DNA of 64,000 nt from JABFRG01 sp046351415 (GCA_046351415.1 JAXLYO010000008.1:297802-361801); one strand, 5' to 3'. Counted from the stretch's first letter, positions 31,270-40,573 are shown. Program-made: numbers and translations. Notes: generated by a model from the letters alone, not told the origin.

Positions 31270-33981
31270 CTAAGCGGCCTTCAACAGCTGGCGGAGCACA
31301 TACAGGAGGATGCCGCCGTGACGGTAGTACTGCACTTCCGCCGGTGTATCGATGCGGCAGACGACTTTGAACTCTTTGACGCTGCCGTCCTTGGCGGTCG
31401 CGCGAACCGTGAGCCCTTTGCCCGTCGCGAAGGCCGTTTCGATGGCTTCTGGAACGTTCAAGACCTCGAAGGTCTCGTGGCCGGTGAGCTCGAGGGATGC
31501 CGCACTCTCACCGCGCGAGAATTCGAGCGGAAGGATGCCCATGCCGACGAGGTTCGAGCGGTGAATGCGTTCGAAGCTCTCGGCGATGACAGCGCGAACA
31601 CCGAGAAGCTTCGGGCCTTTGGCCGCCCAGTCGCGCGAAGAGCCAGATCCGTACTCTTTGCCCGCGAGGATGATGACCGGCACGTTCTCCTTCTCGTAAC
31701 GCATGGCCGCATCGTAGATGCTCATCGCGTCGCCGCTCGGGATGTGCACGGTCACGCCGCCTTCGGTGCCAGGAGCGAGCATGTTCTTCAGGCGGATGTT
31801 GGCGAACGTACCGCGGACCATGACTTCGTGGTTGCCTCGGCGCGAGCCGTAGGAGTTGAAGTCGATCGGCTGCACGCCGTGCTCGAGGAGGTACTTGCCG
31901 GCAGGGCCGTCCTTCTTGATCGAGCCCGCGGGCGAGATGTGATCCGTCGTGATGCTGTCGCCGAGAACCGCGAGAACGCGCGCACCGGTGAGCGGCTTGA
32001 CGGCCTCGGGTTCGGCCTTCATGCCGTCGAAGTACGGAGGGTTCTTCACGTAGGTGGAGGAGTCTTCCCAAGCAAAGAGCTGTCCTTCGGGGACCTTGAT
32101 GGCGCGCCAGTGCTCGTCGCCGGCGAAGACGTCGCCGTAGACGCGCTTGAACATTTCCGAGGTGAGCGCCGCCTTGATGGAATCGTCGACTTCCTTTTGC
32201 GTGGGCCACACGTCCTTGAGGAAGACGTCTTTGCCGTCGCTGCCCTTGCCGAGCGGCTCTTTGGTGAGGTCGATGTTTACGTTGCCCGCGAGCGCATAGG
32301 CGACGACGAGCGGAGGCGACGCTAGATAATTCGCGCGGACTTCCGCGTGAACGCGGCCTTCGAAGTTGCGGTTACCAGAGATGACGGCAGAGACCATGAG
32401 GTCGCGCTCGTCGATTTCCTTGGAAACCGGACCGGGCAGAGGACCCGAGTTGCCGATGCAGGTCGTGCAGCCGTAGCCGACGACGTGGAACTTCAGCTTC
32501 TCGAGTTCGGTGAGGAGCCCTGCAGCCTGCAAGTACTCGGTGACCACCTTGGAGCCGGGGGCAAGGCTCGTCTTGACCCAGGGCTTCGTCGTGAGGCCTT
32601 TGGCTGCAGCCTTCTTGGCGACCAAGCCCGCAGCCATGAGTACGGAGGGATTCGACGTGTTCGTGCAGCTCGTGATCGCGGCGATGACGACGGCGCCGCT
32701 TTCCATCGGCTTCACGTCTTCGGCCTTCACGCCCATGTCACCGCCCACTTGCAGTGCGATCTTCTTCTTCTGGCCGTCCTTGGCGAGCTTTTCCTGGTAG
32801 GCGCTGTATGCGGCCCCGAAAGAGGACTTCACGTCCCCGAGCTTCACGCGGTCTTGCGGGCGAGCGGGGCCTGCGAGGCTCGGTTCCACGGTTGCGAGGT
32901 CGAGTTCGAGCGTGTCGGTGTAGCTCGCTTCGGGGGTGTTCGCGTCGTGGAACATCCCTTGTGCTTTGGCGTAGGCCTCGACGAGCGCGCATTGCTCGTC
33001 GCTACGACCGCTGAACTTGAGGAAGCGAATCGTCTCCGCATCGACGGGGAAGATGCCGCACGTCGCACCGTACTCGGGCGCCATGTTCGCGATGGTGGCG
33101 CGGTCGGCGAGCGGAAGCTCTGCGAGGCCGGGACCGAAGAACTCCACGAACTTGCCGACGACGCCCTTCTTGCGGAGCATTTGTGTGACCGTGAGGACGA
33201 GGTCGGTAGCGGTCGTGCCTTCGGGAAGCTTGCCCCGGAGCTTGAAGCCCACCACTTGCGGGATGAGCATGCTCACCGGTTGGCCCAGCATGGCCGCTTC
33301 GGCTTCGATACCACCGACGCCCCAGCCGAGAACGCCGAGACCGTTGATCATGGTGGTGTGCGAGTCGGTACCGACGACCGTGTCGAGATAGGCGACGCCT
33401 GCATCGTTCGTCATGACGACGCGAGCGAGGTACTCGAGGTTGACCTGGTGGACAATGCCCGTGTCCGGCGGAACGGCGCGGAAGTTGTCGAACGCGCTCG
33501 CGCCCCACTTGAGGAAGCGATAGCGCTCTTGGTTTCGGGCGAACTCGAGGTTGGCGTTGTTCTCCGTTGCCTTCGGGTTACCGAAGTCGTCGACCATGAC
33601 GGAGTGGTCGATGACGAGCTCGACGGGTTGAAGCGGGTTGATCTTCTTCGGATCACCGCCCATTCGCTTCATCGCGTCGCGCATGGCTGCGAGGTCGACG
33701 ACGGCGGGAACGCCCGTGAAGTCTTGAAGGAGCACCCGGCTTGGAGTGAATTGAATTTCGCGGCTCGGCGTGGCCTTTGCGTCCCAACGGGCGAGCGCCT
33801 CGATGTCACCCTTCGTGACGCCGGTACCGTCTTCGGTTCGGAGCAAGTTCTCGATGAGGACCTTCAGACAGAAGGGGAGCTTCGAGGCTTCCGGGATGTC
33901 GTCTTCGACCGCCGCCAGGCGAAAGAAGGAGAGCGTCTTATTCCCGACCGTGAGCGAAGTCTTGCTACCGAACGAATCCAT
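31270..33981 (-). CDS. acnA: Aconitate hydratase A
   Basis: 903 residues from the ATG at 33981, with an AAGAAG ribosome-binding site. It has the full AcnA architecture: substrate and cluster loops VGTDSHTTMINGLGV (about 203-217), cluster cysteines C439 (ITSCTNTSNPS), C505 and C508 (YGCTTCIGNSGP), and the C-terminal swivel domain with YGSRRGNHEVMVRGTFANI and the GSGSSRDWAAKGP loop. It isomerises citrate and isocitrate in the TCA cycle with a [4Fe-4S] cluster. The frame upstream to 34206 crosses the repeat element and is not coding. Confidence 0.97.
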   Translation of the reverse strand: MDSFGSKTSLTVGNKTLSFFRLAAVEDDIPEASKLPFCLKVLIENLLRTEDGTGVTKGDIEALARWDAKATPSREIQFTPSRVLLQDFTGVPAVVDLAAMRDAMKRMGGDPKKINPLQPVELVIDHSVMVDDFGNPKATENNANLEFARNQERYRFLKWGASAFDNFRAVPPDTGIVHQVNLEYLARVVMTNDAGVAYLDTVVGTDSHTTMINGLGVLGWGVGGIEAEAAMLGQPVSMLIPQVVGFKLRGKLPEGTTATDLVLTVTQMLRKKGVVGKFVEFFGPGLAELPLADRATIANMAPEYGATCGIFPVDAETIRFLKFSGRSDEQCALVEAYAKAQGMFHDANTPEASYTDTLELDLATVEPSLAGPARPQDRVKLGDVKSSFGAAYSAYQEKLAKDGQKKKIALQVGGDMGVKAEDVKPMESGAVVIAAITSCTNTSNPSVLMAAGLVAKKAAAKGLTTKPWVKTSLAPGSKVVTEYLQAAGLLTELEKLKFHVVGYGCTTCIGNSGPLPGPVSKEIDERDLMVSAVISGNRNFEGRVHAEVRANYLASPPLVVAYALAGNVNIDLTKEPLGKGSDGKDVFLKDVWPTQKEVDDSIKAALTSEMFKRVYGDVFAGDEHWRAIKVPEGQLFAWEDSSTYVKNPPYFDGMKAEPEAVKPLTGARVLAVLGDSITTDHISPAGSIKKDGPAGKYLLEHGVQPIDFNSYGSRRGNHEVMVRGTFANIRLKNMLAPGTEGGVTVHIPSGDAMSIYDAAMRYEKENVPVIILAGKEYGSGSSRDWAAKGPKLLGVRAVIAESFERIHRSNLVGMGILPLEFSRGESAASLELTGHETFEVLNVPEAIETAFATGKGLTVRATAKDGSVKEFKVVCRIDTPAEVQYYRHGGILLYVLRQLLKAA

Positions 33982-34077
33982 CCATTCTTCTTTCTCGAAG
34001 AGACCCTTCGAAATGACTTGAGGCGGCGGAACATAGCAAAAAACGCCTCCGAATGGGGGACTTATAGGGCCGAAGGG

Positions 34078-34970
34078 CGCTGCGCTAGGCTTTCCATCTT
34101 CTCCAAGGCCGAAGGGGCCAAAGCTCGGCGCAACGCGCAGGTTCAGGTCGGGGCCGCAGTCGCTGGCCCCGCTCCCCGCTGCCTCGATCCGAAGGGGCCA
34201 AAGCACGGCGCGATGCGTAGGTTCACTTCGGGGCCGCAGTCGCTGGCCCCGCTCCCCGCTTCGGCGCTCGCGTGGGTTCGCGGCGGCAGAGTTCTCGCGA
34301 AAGTGCGGGGGTTACCCCGTCCGAGATTCCCTCACGAGCGCTTCGCTCCGCATTTGCGTTTGATGATGGTCGGCGTTTGGATTTGAGACGACGCCCTGGC
34401 GCGGTCACTCGGAGAGGCACCCCCGTACACTTTCGCTTGGGGGGCGCGAGATTCGAGTCGCCGTTGAGAAGTACGGCGTCGAGCGGCGGGGTAAAGACTC
34501 CAGACAACCCGAAACAAAACTTCACGGAGAATCGCGGCAGCTCTTCGCAGAGCGGAGGCGCGGGGGCGCGGTCTTCGATATCCACTCTCGCATCGTTCTC
34601 CCGTCGGCCGCACGTTCGGAGCCACGCAGAGCGGCGGTTATCGTCCAGTCGTCAGAGTGACCAGGACAGGAACGCGAAGCGCCGCCGCGCGAGCGCGAAA
34701 GAACAACCGGCGTAGCGAATCGCAGGTGAGCGCGGGCATCGACGTTTCCCGGCGACGCGAGAATGACTGCGAGGAGGAGAGCGAAGCCGTGACCCCCGCG
34801 CCGCAGCGTTCTTCCCCCGAGCTGCACCACGAGCGCCGAAGCGGGGAGCGGGGCCAGCGAACGCAAGCGCCGAACGGCGCTGCGGCTAGGGTGCGGCCCC
34901 GAAGTGAACCTACGCGTTGCGACGTGCTCTGGCCCCTTCGGCCCGAGAAGAAAGAAAGCCCAGCGCAGCG
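34078..34970. repeat. Non-coding element bounded by ~100-bp inverted repeats
   Basis: A 72-bp unit starting CCGAAGGGGCCAAAGC and ending GCCCCGCTCCCCGCT occurs at 34109-34180 and again at 34189-34260 (80-bp period). An inverted copy lies at 34940-34840, interrupted after position 34860 by ~31 bp that contain a 7-bp hairpin (AGCGCCG/CGGCGCT). The similarity extends outward: CGCTGCGCT-A/G-GGCTTTC stands at about 34078 and, inverted, at 34970. The interior (34261-34839) holds no convincing gene. The right copy abuts the stop codon of the Cys-rich gene. It could be a MITE-like or REP-like dispersed element; no transposase is seen. Confidence 0.75.
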
Positions 34971-36968
34971 TCAGAGCGGTCTTGCGCAGCGGCCCCCGGC
35001 TTTGCCGTATTTGGTGAGGACGTTGTATGGCCCCCACGTGCCGCGGCCGCCCCAGTGACCCTCCCACGAACCACCGACCCAACCTGCCGTCGGCAAGTTC
35101 AAGTGCGCTGCGTCGTCGTTGTTGTAGATGGTCGCCGTGATCTGAATGATGTTGCCCGCCAGGTCCATGAACGCATCGCCGTTCATCGCATGCTTGTCGT
35201 TGACGAAGCGACCAGGCGCCGCGATGGCGAACGACTGGTCGGTCTGCGCCGGGTTTTGTGCGAGCGGGAACTGATACCGGAAGGGCGGGTTCGAGAAGAG
35301 CGTCGTACTCCACGGGTTCCAGTTGGTGTATTTTGCATTGAAATCGCTGTAGGCCGGCGAGTTGCCCCACGGGTAGGCGTCGGGGCCCCACGCTTCGAGG
35401 AGCTCGGCTGCGGTTGCGAGCCTTCCGCCGTCCCACGCGCAGAACGCCGCGAGCATGACCTGTGTGATGCAGTTCATCGTTTTGACGTCGAGCTGCTCCT
35501 TCGTGAAGGCGCGCGGGATGGCTCCGTAGCGCGCTTGCTGCGTCGCATCGTCCCACCAGAAGTTGTTGTGGCCGTAGGCATTCTGGGCTTGCGGACCAAC
35601 CCAGCACCCTTGTCCGCAGCCGGGGCAGGGACGGTCGCTGAAGAACACCGTATTGCCTACCTGCTGATACGCCCCGTACTGACCCTCCATGCCGTCGGGC
35701 AAGTAAGGATACAGCGCCGGAGGAATTTGCGCTGTCGGATGCGCTTGAATCCAGCTGCGCGCGTCACCGTTCGTTCGCGAGATGAATTCGCGAATGCGGC
35801 CCGCGGTGATCGCGTACTTGTCGAGCCGCGTCGTTCCGTTGAGGGGGATCGTCTTGCAGCACGACTCGTGCTGCGCGCCCGCGTTGCCGACTTCGCCCGC
35901 TCCGCAGGTGTCGCCACCGAAGTGCGGCGCGCACGATTTGTACTCGGTGCACTTCTTGTTGTAGTTGCACGAGTCACTTCCGCAGTCGGTCATCGTGTTG
36001 CACGATTTGCCGACGGCACACTTCGGAGCCCCCGTGGTCGTGCCGCCGCAGTCGATATCCGACTCGTCGCCGTTCTTCACGCCGTCGGTCTTGCTGGCCG
36101 GAGAGCACAGCTTTGCACCGCTGCAGACGAAGCTTTTGCAGTCGGCTCCGGCAAGGCACTTCTTTGCATCGTCGCACGGCGGTGCGCTGTCACCACCGCA
36201 GTCGATGTCTGTCTCGGTGCCGTCCTGCACCCCGTTGATGGCGGGTTGTTGGCAGATCTTCGTGTTGCGATTGCACGAGTTCAACGCGCAATCGGACGAG
36301 GTCACGCACGTTTGGCCCACGGCGCAGCGCGCAGCCGTCGGGTCCGGACCACCGCAGTCGACGCCCGTCTCGTCGAGATTCTTCACCTCATCGGCGTGAG
36401 AGGCTTTCTGACAAATCTTGCCGACGCAAACGAGGCTCTCGCAGTCGCCGGCTACGGCGCAGCGCTTTCCGTCGGTGCACTTCGGAGCCGCTGCCCCGCC
36501 ACAGTCGATGTCGGTCTCCGTTCCGTTACGGATCCCATCGCCGTCGCTGACCTTGCAGGCGCCGGCCTCGCATTCGTTCGAAAGACAGTCGGACGCAACA
36601 TTGCAGTGTTTGGGGGCTGCGCAGAGCTTGCCGGATGCGCCACCGCAGTCGACGTCGCTTTCGGTTCCGTTTTGGACACCGTCATAGGCGGTTGGGGTCG
36701 CGCAGCGGCCATCCTTGCAGACCTTTTCCTTGCATTCTGCACCTTGTGCGCACAGCTTTCCTTCGTCGCACGGGCCGCAGCTGCCACCGCAGTCGATGTC
36801 GGTCTCGTTTCCATCCTTCACGCCGTTCGTGCAACTGACGGGAGCCATGGCGTCGACCTTCGAGTCGCCGCCAGCGTCTTTCCCTTCCGGCTCCTTGACG
36901 GTGTTTCCATCCGGGCAAGCGAACAGACCTAGAGCGAAGAAGGCCAGACAGAAGGCACGGGCGCGCAT
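34971..36968 (-). CDS. DCGG-repeat lipoprotein with C-terminal FGE-sulfatase-like domain
   Basis: 665 residues. The lipobox is LGLFAC (C18). Residues ~45-345 contain about six cysteine-rich repeats with the pattern NG-x-x-(D/N)G-x-E-(T/S)D-x-DCGG, then C-x-x-GK-x-C-x-x-x-x-DC and C-x-x-x-x-C. From about residue 365 the FGE-sulfatase fold appears: YAITAGRIREFI, VMLAAFCAWDGGRLATAAE, YPWGNSPAY, FMDLAGNIIQITA, and the end GKAGGRCARPL. DCGG repeats followed by another domain are a known style of myxobacterial secreted proteins. It is expected on the cell surface. TAGCTT ends 7 nt before the ATG. Confidence 0.88.
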   Translation of the reverse strand: MRARAFCLAFFALGLFACPDGNTVKEPEGKDAGGDSKVDAMAPVSCTNGVKDGNETDIDCGGSCGPCDEGKLCAQGAECKEKVCKDGRCATPTAYDGVQNGTESDVDCGGASGKLCAAPKHCNVASDCLSNECEAGACKVSDGDGIRNGTETDIDCGGAAAPKCTDGKRCAVAGDCESLVCVGKICQKASHADEVKNLDETGVDCGGPDPTAARCAVGQTCVTSSDCALNSCNRNTKICQQPAINGVQDGTETDIDCGGDSAPPCDDAKKCLAGADCKSFVCSGAKLCSPASKTDGVKNGDESDIDCGGTTTGAPKCAVGKSCNTMTDCGSDSCNYNKKCTEYKSCAPHFGGDTCGAGEVGNAGAQHESCCKTIPLNGTTRLDKYAITAGRIREFISRTNGDARSWIQAHPTAQIPPALYPYLPDGMEGQYGAYQQVGNTVFFSDRPCPGCGQGCWVGPQAQNAYGHNNFWWDDATQQARYGAIPRAFTKEQLDVKTMNCITQVMLAAFCAWDGGRLATAAELLEAWGPDAYPWGNSPAYSDFNAKYTNWNPWSTTLFSNPPFRYQFPLAQNPAQTDQSFAIAAPGRFVNDKHAMNGDAFMDLAGNIIQITATIYNNDDAAHLNLPTAGWVGGSWEGHWGGRGTWGPYNVLTKYGKAGGRCARPL

Positions 36969-36975
36969 GGTAGGA

Positions 36976-36981
36976 AAGCTA
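36976..36981 (-). promoter_or_regulatory. Putative -10 element of the DCGG lipoprotein gene
   Basis: GC-TAGCTT on the minus strand ends 7 nt before the ATG at 36968. Confidence 0.4.
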
Positions 36982-37121
36982 GCACGCGCCCCTCAGCGCT
37001 TTTCTCAAATTCACGCCATCTTTCGCCGATGTCAGCGGCGTGGTGATCCCTCTGTGACACCGCGCCCGATGCGCGACACACAAGGGTCCGAAATCGTGGC
37101 CAGGCGGTGTGCGCGGCTGCC

Positions 37122-37150
37122 TTACATGGCGCCTTTCGCCGTGCTAGGGA
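37122..37150 (+). promoter_or_regulatory. Putative tal promoter, TTACAT-N17-TAGGGA
   Basis: TTACAT at 37122-37127, 17-nt spacer, and GC-preceded TAGGGA at 37145-37150, ending 7 nt before the ATG at 37158. Confidence 0.5.
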
Positions 37151-37157
37151 TGAAGCC

Positions 37158-38129
37158 ATGTCGTCTTCCATTCTCGCCCAGCTCCGCAAAGTGACCGTCG
37201 TCGTTGCCGACACCGGTGACGTGAACGCGATCGAAAAGTTCGTCCCCCAGGATGCCACGACGAACCCTTCGCTCATTGCGGCGGCGGCGGGCATGCCGGC
37301 ATACGCGAGCCTCGTCGATGACGCGCTGAAATTCGCGCGCACCCCGGGCGCAGCTCCCGAGGAAGTCGTCAGCAAAGCCATCGACCGCCTCGCGGTAGAG
37401 TTCGGTCTTCGCATTCTGAAGATCATCCCCGGTCGCGTTTCGACCGAGGTCGATGCGCGCCTCTCGTTCGATCAGGCCGGTACCATCGCCAAGGCGAAGT
37501 CGCTCATCGCGCAGTACGAGGCCGCAGGGGTCTCTCGTGACCGCATCCTCATCAAGATCGCCGCCACCTGGGAAGGCATTCGCGCAGCGGAAGTCCTCGA
37601 GAAGGAGGGCATTCACTGCAACCTCACGCTTCTCTTCGGCTTCCACCAAGCCGTTGCCTGCGCCGAGGCCGGCGTCACGCTCATCTCGCCGTTCGTCGGT
37701 CGCATCCTCGACTGGTACAAGAAGAACACCGGCAAGGACAGCTATGCACCCGCCGACGACCCGGGCGTCGTCAGCGTGACGCGCATCTACAACTACTTCA
37801 AGTGCCACGATCACAAGACCGAGGTCATGGGGGCTAGCTTCCGCAACGTTGGCGAGATCGTCGAACTCGCCGGCTGCGATCTCCTCACTATCTCTCCTCA
37901 ACTGCTCGCGGAGCTCGATGGCCAGCAAGGCACCCTCGCCGTGAAGCTCTCGAAGGAGAGCGCGAAGAAGCTCCACATGCCGAAGCTCACCATGAATGAA
38001 GAAGTCTTCCGAAAGATGCATGCGGAAGATCCGATGGCGACCGACAAGCTCGCCGAGGGGATCGACGGCTTCACGAAGGCCCTCGTCGGGCTCGAAAAGC
38101 AGCTTTCCGAGCGCCTTTCGCAACTTTAG
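37158..38129 (+). CDS. tal: Transaldolase
   Basis: 323 residues from the ATG at 37158, matching the TalB length class. Motifs: ADTGDVNAIEKF with catalytic Asp D21, QDATTNPSLI, GRVSTEVDARLSFD, and the Schiff-base Lys K133 in RILIKIAATWEG, followed by CNLTLLFGFHQA, LISPFVGRILDW and MGASFRNVGEI. It transfers dihydroxyacetone units between sugar phosphates in the non-oxidative pentose phosphate pathway. The longer frame from 37107 is not needed given the promoter position. Confidence 0.96.
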   Translation: MSSSILAQLRKVTVVVADTGDVNAIEKFVPQDATTNPSLIAAAAGMPAYASLVDDALKFARTPGAAPEEVVSKAIDRLAVEFGLRILKIIPGRVSTEVDARLSFDQAGTIAKAKSLIAQYEAAGVSRDRILIKIAATWEGIRAAEVLEKEGIHCNLTLLFGFHQAVACAEAGVTLISPFVGRILDWYKKNTGKDSYAPADDPGVVSVTRIYNYFKCHDHKTEVMGASFRNVGEIVELAGCDLLTISPQLLAELDGQQGTLAVKLSKESAKKLHMPKLTMNEEVFRKMHAEDPMATDKLAEGIDGFTKALVGLEKQLSERLSQL

Positions 38130-38151
38130 CCAGGGGTATCCACGGCCCTTC

Positions 38152-38177
38152 CGATCCGGCTTTCGGGCCCGGCCGTA
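38152..38177 (+). promoter_or_regulatory. Candidate ECF-sigma autoregulated promoter
   Basis: CGATCC-N16-CGTA, 88 nt before the sigma gene start. It resembles the TGATCC-type -35 reported for sigma factors controlled by ChrR-like anti-sigma proteins; the -10 comparison is from memory and uncertain. Confidence 0.3.
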
Positions 38178-38264
38178 TGTCTTGCGATGGGCGCAGAGCT
38201 TCAGTTAGCCTCGATTCGGGAGAACCCCGCGATTTGGCTCTGGGGCCCCATCGCAATCCGCTCC

Positions 38265-38849
38265 ATGCGAGACGACTCGAACGTGAAAGCTGACGCCTCT
38301 TCGCGCGCGGGTCTTGCCACCCGACCGGAGCGGCTCGCGGATGCCGAGCTCATGCGCGCCCTGTGTGCGGGCGACAAGTCGGCGCTCGGCAAACTCTACG
38401 ATCGCCACGCACCGACGGCGCTCGGTTTGGCGACGCGCATTCTCCACGACCAACGCGAAGCGGAAGACGTGGTCCACGACGTCTTCCTCGAGCTATGGCG
38501 TCGCGCTTCTACCTATCGGCCCGAAGCCGCGAGCGTGAGAACGTGGTTGCTTCTCATGACGCGAAGTCGGTGCTTCGATCGCCGAGGTAGCGCACCGCGC
38601 AGGTTGAACGTCGCCCTCTCGGAAGCGTACGACGCCAGCGAGGAGATGGACGAAACGACTCCAGACCAAAAGCGCGTGCAGTCGTTCTTGGGGGATTTGC
38701 CCAAGAACCATCGTGAGGTGATCCTCCTTGGCTACTACGAGGGGCTCACGTCGACGGAGATGGCGGAGCGACTCGATGTTCCCGTCGGCACCGTGAAGTC
38801 TCGTGTAGCCGCTGCGCTCGCGATGCTGCGGGAAAAGGTTTCATCATGA
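38265..38849 (+). CDS. ECF RNA polymerase sigma factor
   Basis: 194 residues from the ATG at 38265 (in-frame ATG at 38187 also possible). Region 2 is visible as LGKLYDRHAPTALGLATRIL and AEDVVHDVFLELWRR. Region 4 is DLPKNHREVILLGYYEGLTS followed by AERLDVPVGTVKSRVAAA. It is a group IV (extracytoplasmic function) sigma factor. Its stop overlaps the start of the cupin anti-sigma gene (ATGA), a typical sigma/anti-sigma pair resembling RpoE-ChrR of Rhodobacter, which responds to singlet oxygen or peroxides. Confidence 0.92.
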   Translation: MRDDSNVKADASSRAGLATRPERLADAELMRALCAGDKSALGKLYDRHAPTALGLATRILHDQREAEDVVHDVFLELWRRASTYRPEAASVRTWLLLMTRSRCFDRRGSAPRRLNVALSEAYDASEEMDETTPDQKRVQSFLGDLPKNHREVILLGYYEGLTSTEMAERLDVPVGTVKSRVAAALAMLREKVSS

Positions 38850-39457
38850 GTGATTCGAAACGCGTCAAACGTCACGTGCCGGAAGCTCTGCCGCTCGGTC
38901 CCTTGCTAGGAGAGCTCGCAGACGACGGAGTCGCCACGGCAGACCTCGCCCTTCCTCTTACCGACAAGCGCGTTGCCCCGCCCGTCGATTTGCGAAACCG
39001 CCTCATGGCCTCGATCGACGGAACCCATCGCTTTGGCGCATTCGAAGATCGTTTTGCAGAGCTCTCGGACCTTCCCGGCAGTGTCGCCAGTCTCCTACTC
39101 GGTCGCGTCGACGACGCCATGCATTGGTCGAAGCTCGATGCTCCTGGCGTCGAGTTGTTCCATTTCGACGGGGGCCCCAAGTTGCGTGATGCTATCACGG
39201 GCTTCGTTCGCATGAAGGTTGGCGCAATCTTTCCGACGCACGAGCACATGGGCGAAGAGTCCGTGCTCATTCTCCAAGGTGCGCTTCGCGACGATGACGG
39301 CGAAGTGTATGGCCCGGGCGACGAGATCCAGATGAGCGCGCACTCGTCGCACTCGTTCTCCGCCGTGGGCGACATTCCGCTTCTGTTCGTCGCGATCGTG
39401 ATGAAGGGGCTCACCATCAACGGACAGTTCATTCCTCCCGGCGACCCACGAGCGTAG
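38846..39457 (+). CDS. Cupin-domain anti-sigma factor (ChrR-like)
   Basis: 203 residues. The C-terminal half (about 95-195) is a cupin with a metal site: FPTHEHMGEESVLILQGALR holds H132, H134 and E138, and SAHSSHSF holds H166/H169. This matches the ChrR-type cupin. The N-terminal half is the presumed sigma-binding part, but it contains no cysteine at all, so the zinc anti-sigma motif (H-x3-C-x2-C) of classical ChrR is absent. It therefore may bind sigma without zinc, or sense differently. Overlap with the sigma gene supports the function. Confidence 0.82.
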   Translation: MSDSKRVKRHVPEALPLGPLLGELADDGVATADLALPLTDKRVAPPVDLRNRLMASIDGTHRFGAFEDRFAELSDLPGSVASLLLGRVDDAMHWSKLDAPGVELFHFDGGPKLRDAITGFVRMKVGAIFPTHEHMGEESVLILQGALRDDDGEVYGPGDEIQMSAHSSHSFSAVGDIPLLFVAIVMKGLTINGQFIPPGDPRA

Positions 39458-39463
39458 CCAAGG

Positions 39464-40570
39464 TCACAGCGAGAGCAGCGATACCGTTCGACGGGCTTCG
39501 GAGCGTACGCGAGACCTCGGGTCGCTTGCAAAACTCGACACACGATCGACATCGGATGCGAGTCCTACGTCCGCCAGCGCACCAAGGGCCCCGATGATGG
39601 CGCCGGACGTCGCATTCGCATCTGCGAGCACGCGAAGAGCGTTCGTTCTCGTCGCTCCGAAGGCGCGGTCCGGGTGGCGTGCACGCAGGATCGCTCGCGC
39701 CAAATGACGGACGCTCGAATGATGGTCGAGGAGTGCCTGCTCGAACGCTTCGTCTCGTTCCCCGAGGGCCTTTGCCGCTCGGAGCGCCAGGGTGCGAACC
39801 GAAGGTGAACGAGAACCAAGGAGCGCCGGCAGAAGAGCGCGTCGAGCGGGCTCTGCCGTCTTTTGGGATGTCGCCGTGCGGGCCGCCCAAAGCCGTACCC
39901 GTGTGTCGCGATCGCAAAGGCCAAGAGTGAGTGCGGTCACCTCGTCGTCGTGCTTCGAGAGAAGTTCGATCGCATGACGGCGAACGATCGCGTCGTCATT
40001 CGTGCTCGCCTCTACGAGTGCAGTGCGACACTCGGGGCGTGCCAAGAACTCGAGCACACCGGCCGCGCGCTGCTTGCTTCGCTCACGCTCCACGAGCGCC
40101 GAGATGATGGCGAGTGCATTAGCGAAGAAGGGGGCGTATTCGGCGTTCGACCGGCGCAACACGGCGTCTTCGGCGACGCGACGCAAGGACGGCACGATGT
40201 CGTCGAGCCGAAGGACGAGAAAAGGAATGACGAGCGGGTTCGAAGAAAGGGCGAGATAGGTCGTGCCGAGTTCGCGCACGTAACCGCTACGATGCGTCGA
40301 GAGCACGGCGGCAACCGCTGCTTTCGCCCGAGGCGCCACGAGGTCGAGCTTGTCGTCTTCGATGTGCTCGTCGAGCGCCACCCGGGCGGCCCACGGCCAC
40401 ACTGATTGCGTGAAGGACGACCGTGCGGCATCTGCGAAGGCGAGGATCTCACGGCCGGTCGCAGCGTTCACCCACGCCTCGACCAAACGCTCCGCTTCCG
40501 CAGCGGCTTCACCGGCGCCAAGCTTCGTAGCAAGCGCGAAGATGCGCGATGGCGGAACGTGGGCCGCCAA
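39464..40570 (-). CDS. HEAT-repeat-like protein
   Basis: 368 residues from a TTG 3 nt after the stop of the metallo-beta-lactamase-fold gene. It is all helical, with HEAT-like units (VRRHAIELLSKHDDEVTAL, VRLWAARTATSQK, VRTLALRAAKALGE, VRHLARAILRARHPDRA, VRSEARRTVSLLS). The N-terminal ~150 residues are helical but less regular. There is no signal peptide or membrane helix. Family HEAT proteins act as scaffolds; no partner is indicated apart from the upstream gene. Confidence 0.8.
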   Translation of the reverse strand: MAAHVPPSRIFALATKLGAGEAAAEAERLVEAWVNAATGREILAFADAARSSFTQSVWPWAARVALDEHIEDDKLDLVAPRAKAAVAAVLSTHRSGYVRELGTTYLALSSNPLVIPFLVLRLDDIVPSLRRVAEDAVLRRSNAEYAPFFANALAIISALVERERSKQRAAGVLEFLARPECRTALVEASTNDDAIVRRHAIELLSKHDDEVTALTLGLCDRDTRVRLWAARTATSQKTAEPARRALLPALLGSRSPSVRTLALRAAKALGERDEAFEQALLDHHSSVRHLARAILRARHPDRAFGATRTNALRVLADANATSGAIIGALGALADVGLASDVDRVSSFASDPRSRVRSEARRTVSLLSL

Positions 40571-40573
40571 CCG

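Noticed and set aside
32347..34386. 679-codon plus-strand frame antisense to aconitase
   Set aside because: Antisense shadow of acnA; no recognisable domain.
34272..34715. 147-codon frame inside the inverted-repeat element
   Set aside because: Ser/Arg-rich with no domain or start signal; the minus-strand frames here are equally unconvincing.
34917..36932. 671-codon plus-strand frame across the DCGG lipoprotein
   Set aside because: Antisense of regularly spaced cysteine codons; the minus strand has a signal peptide and repeats.
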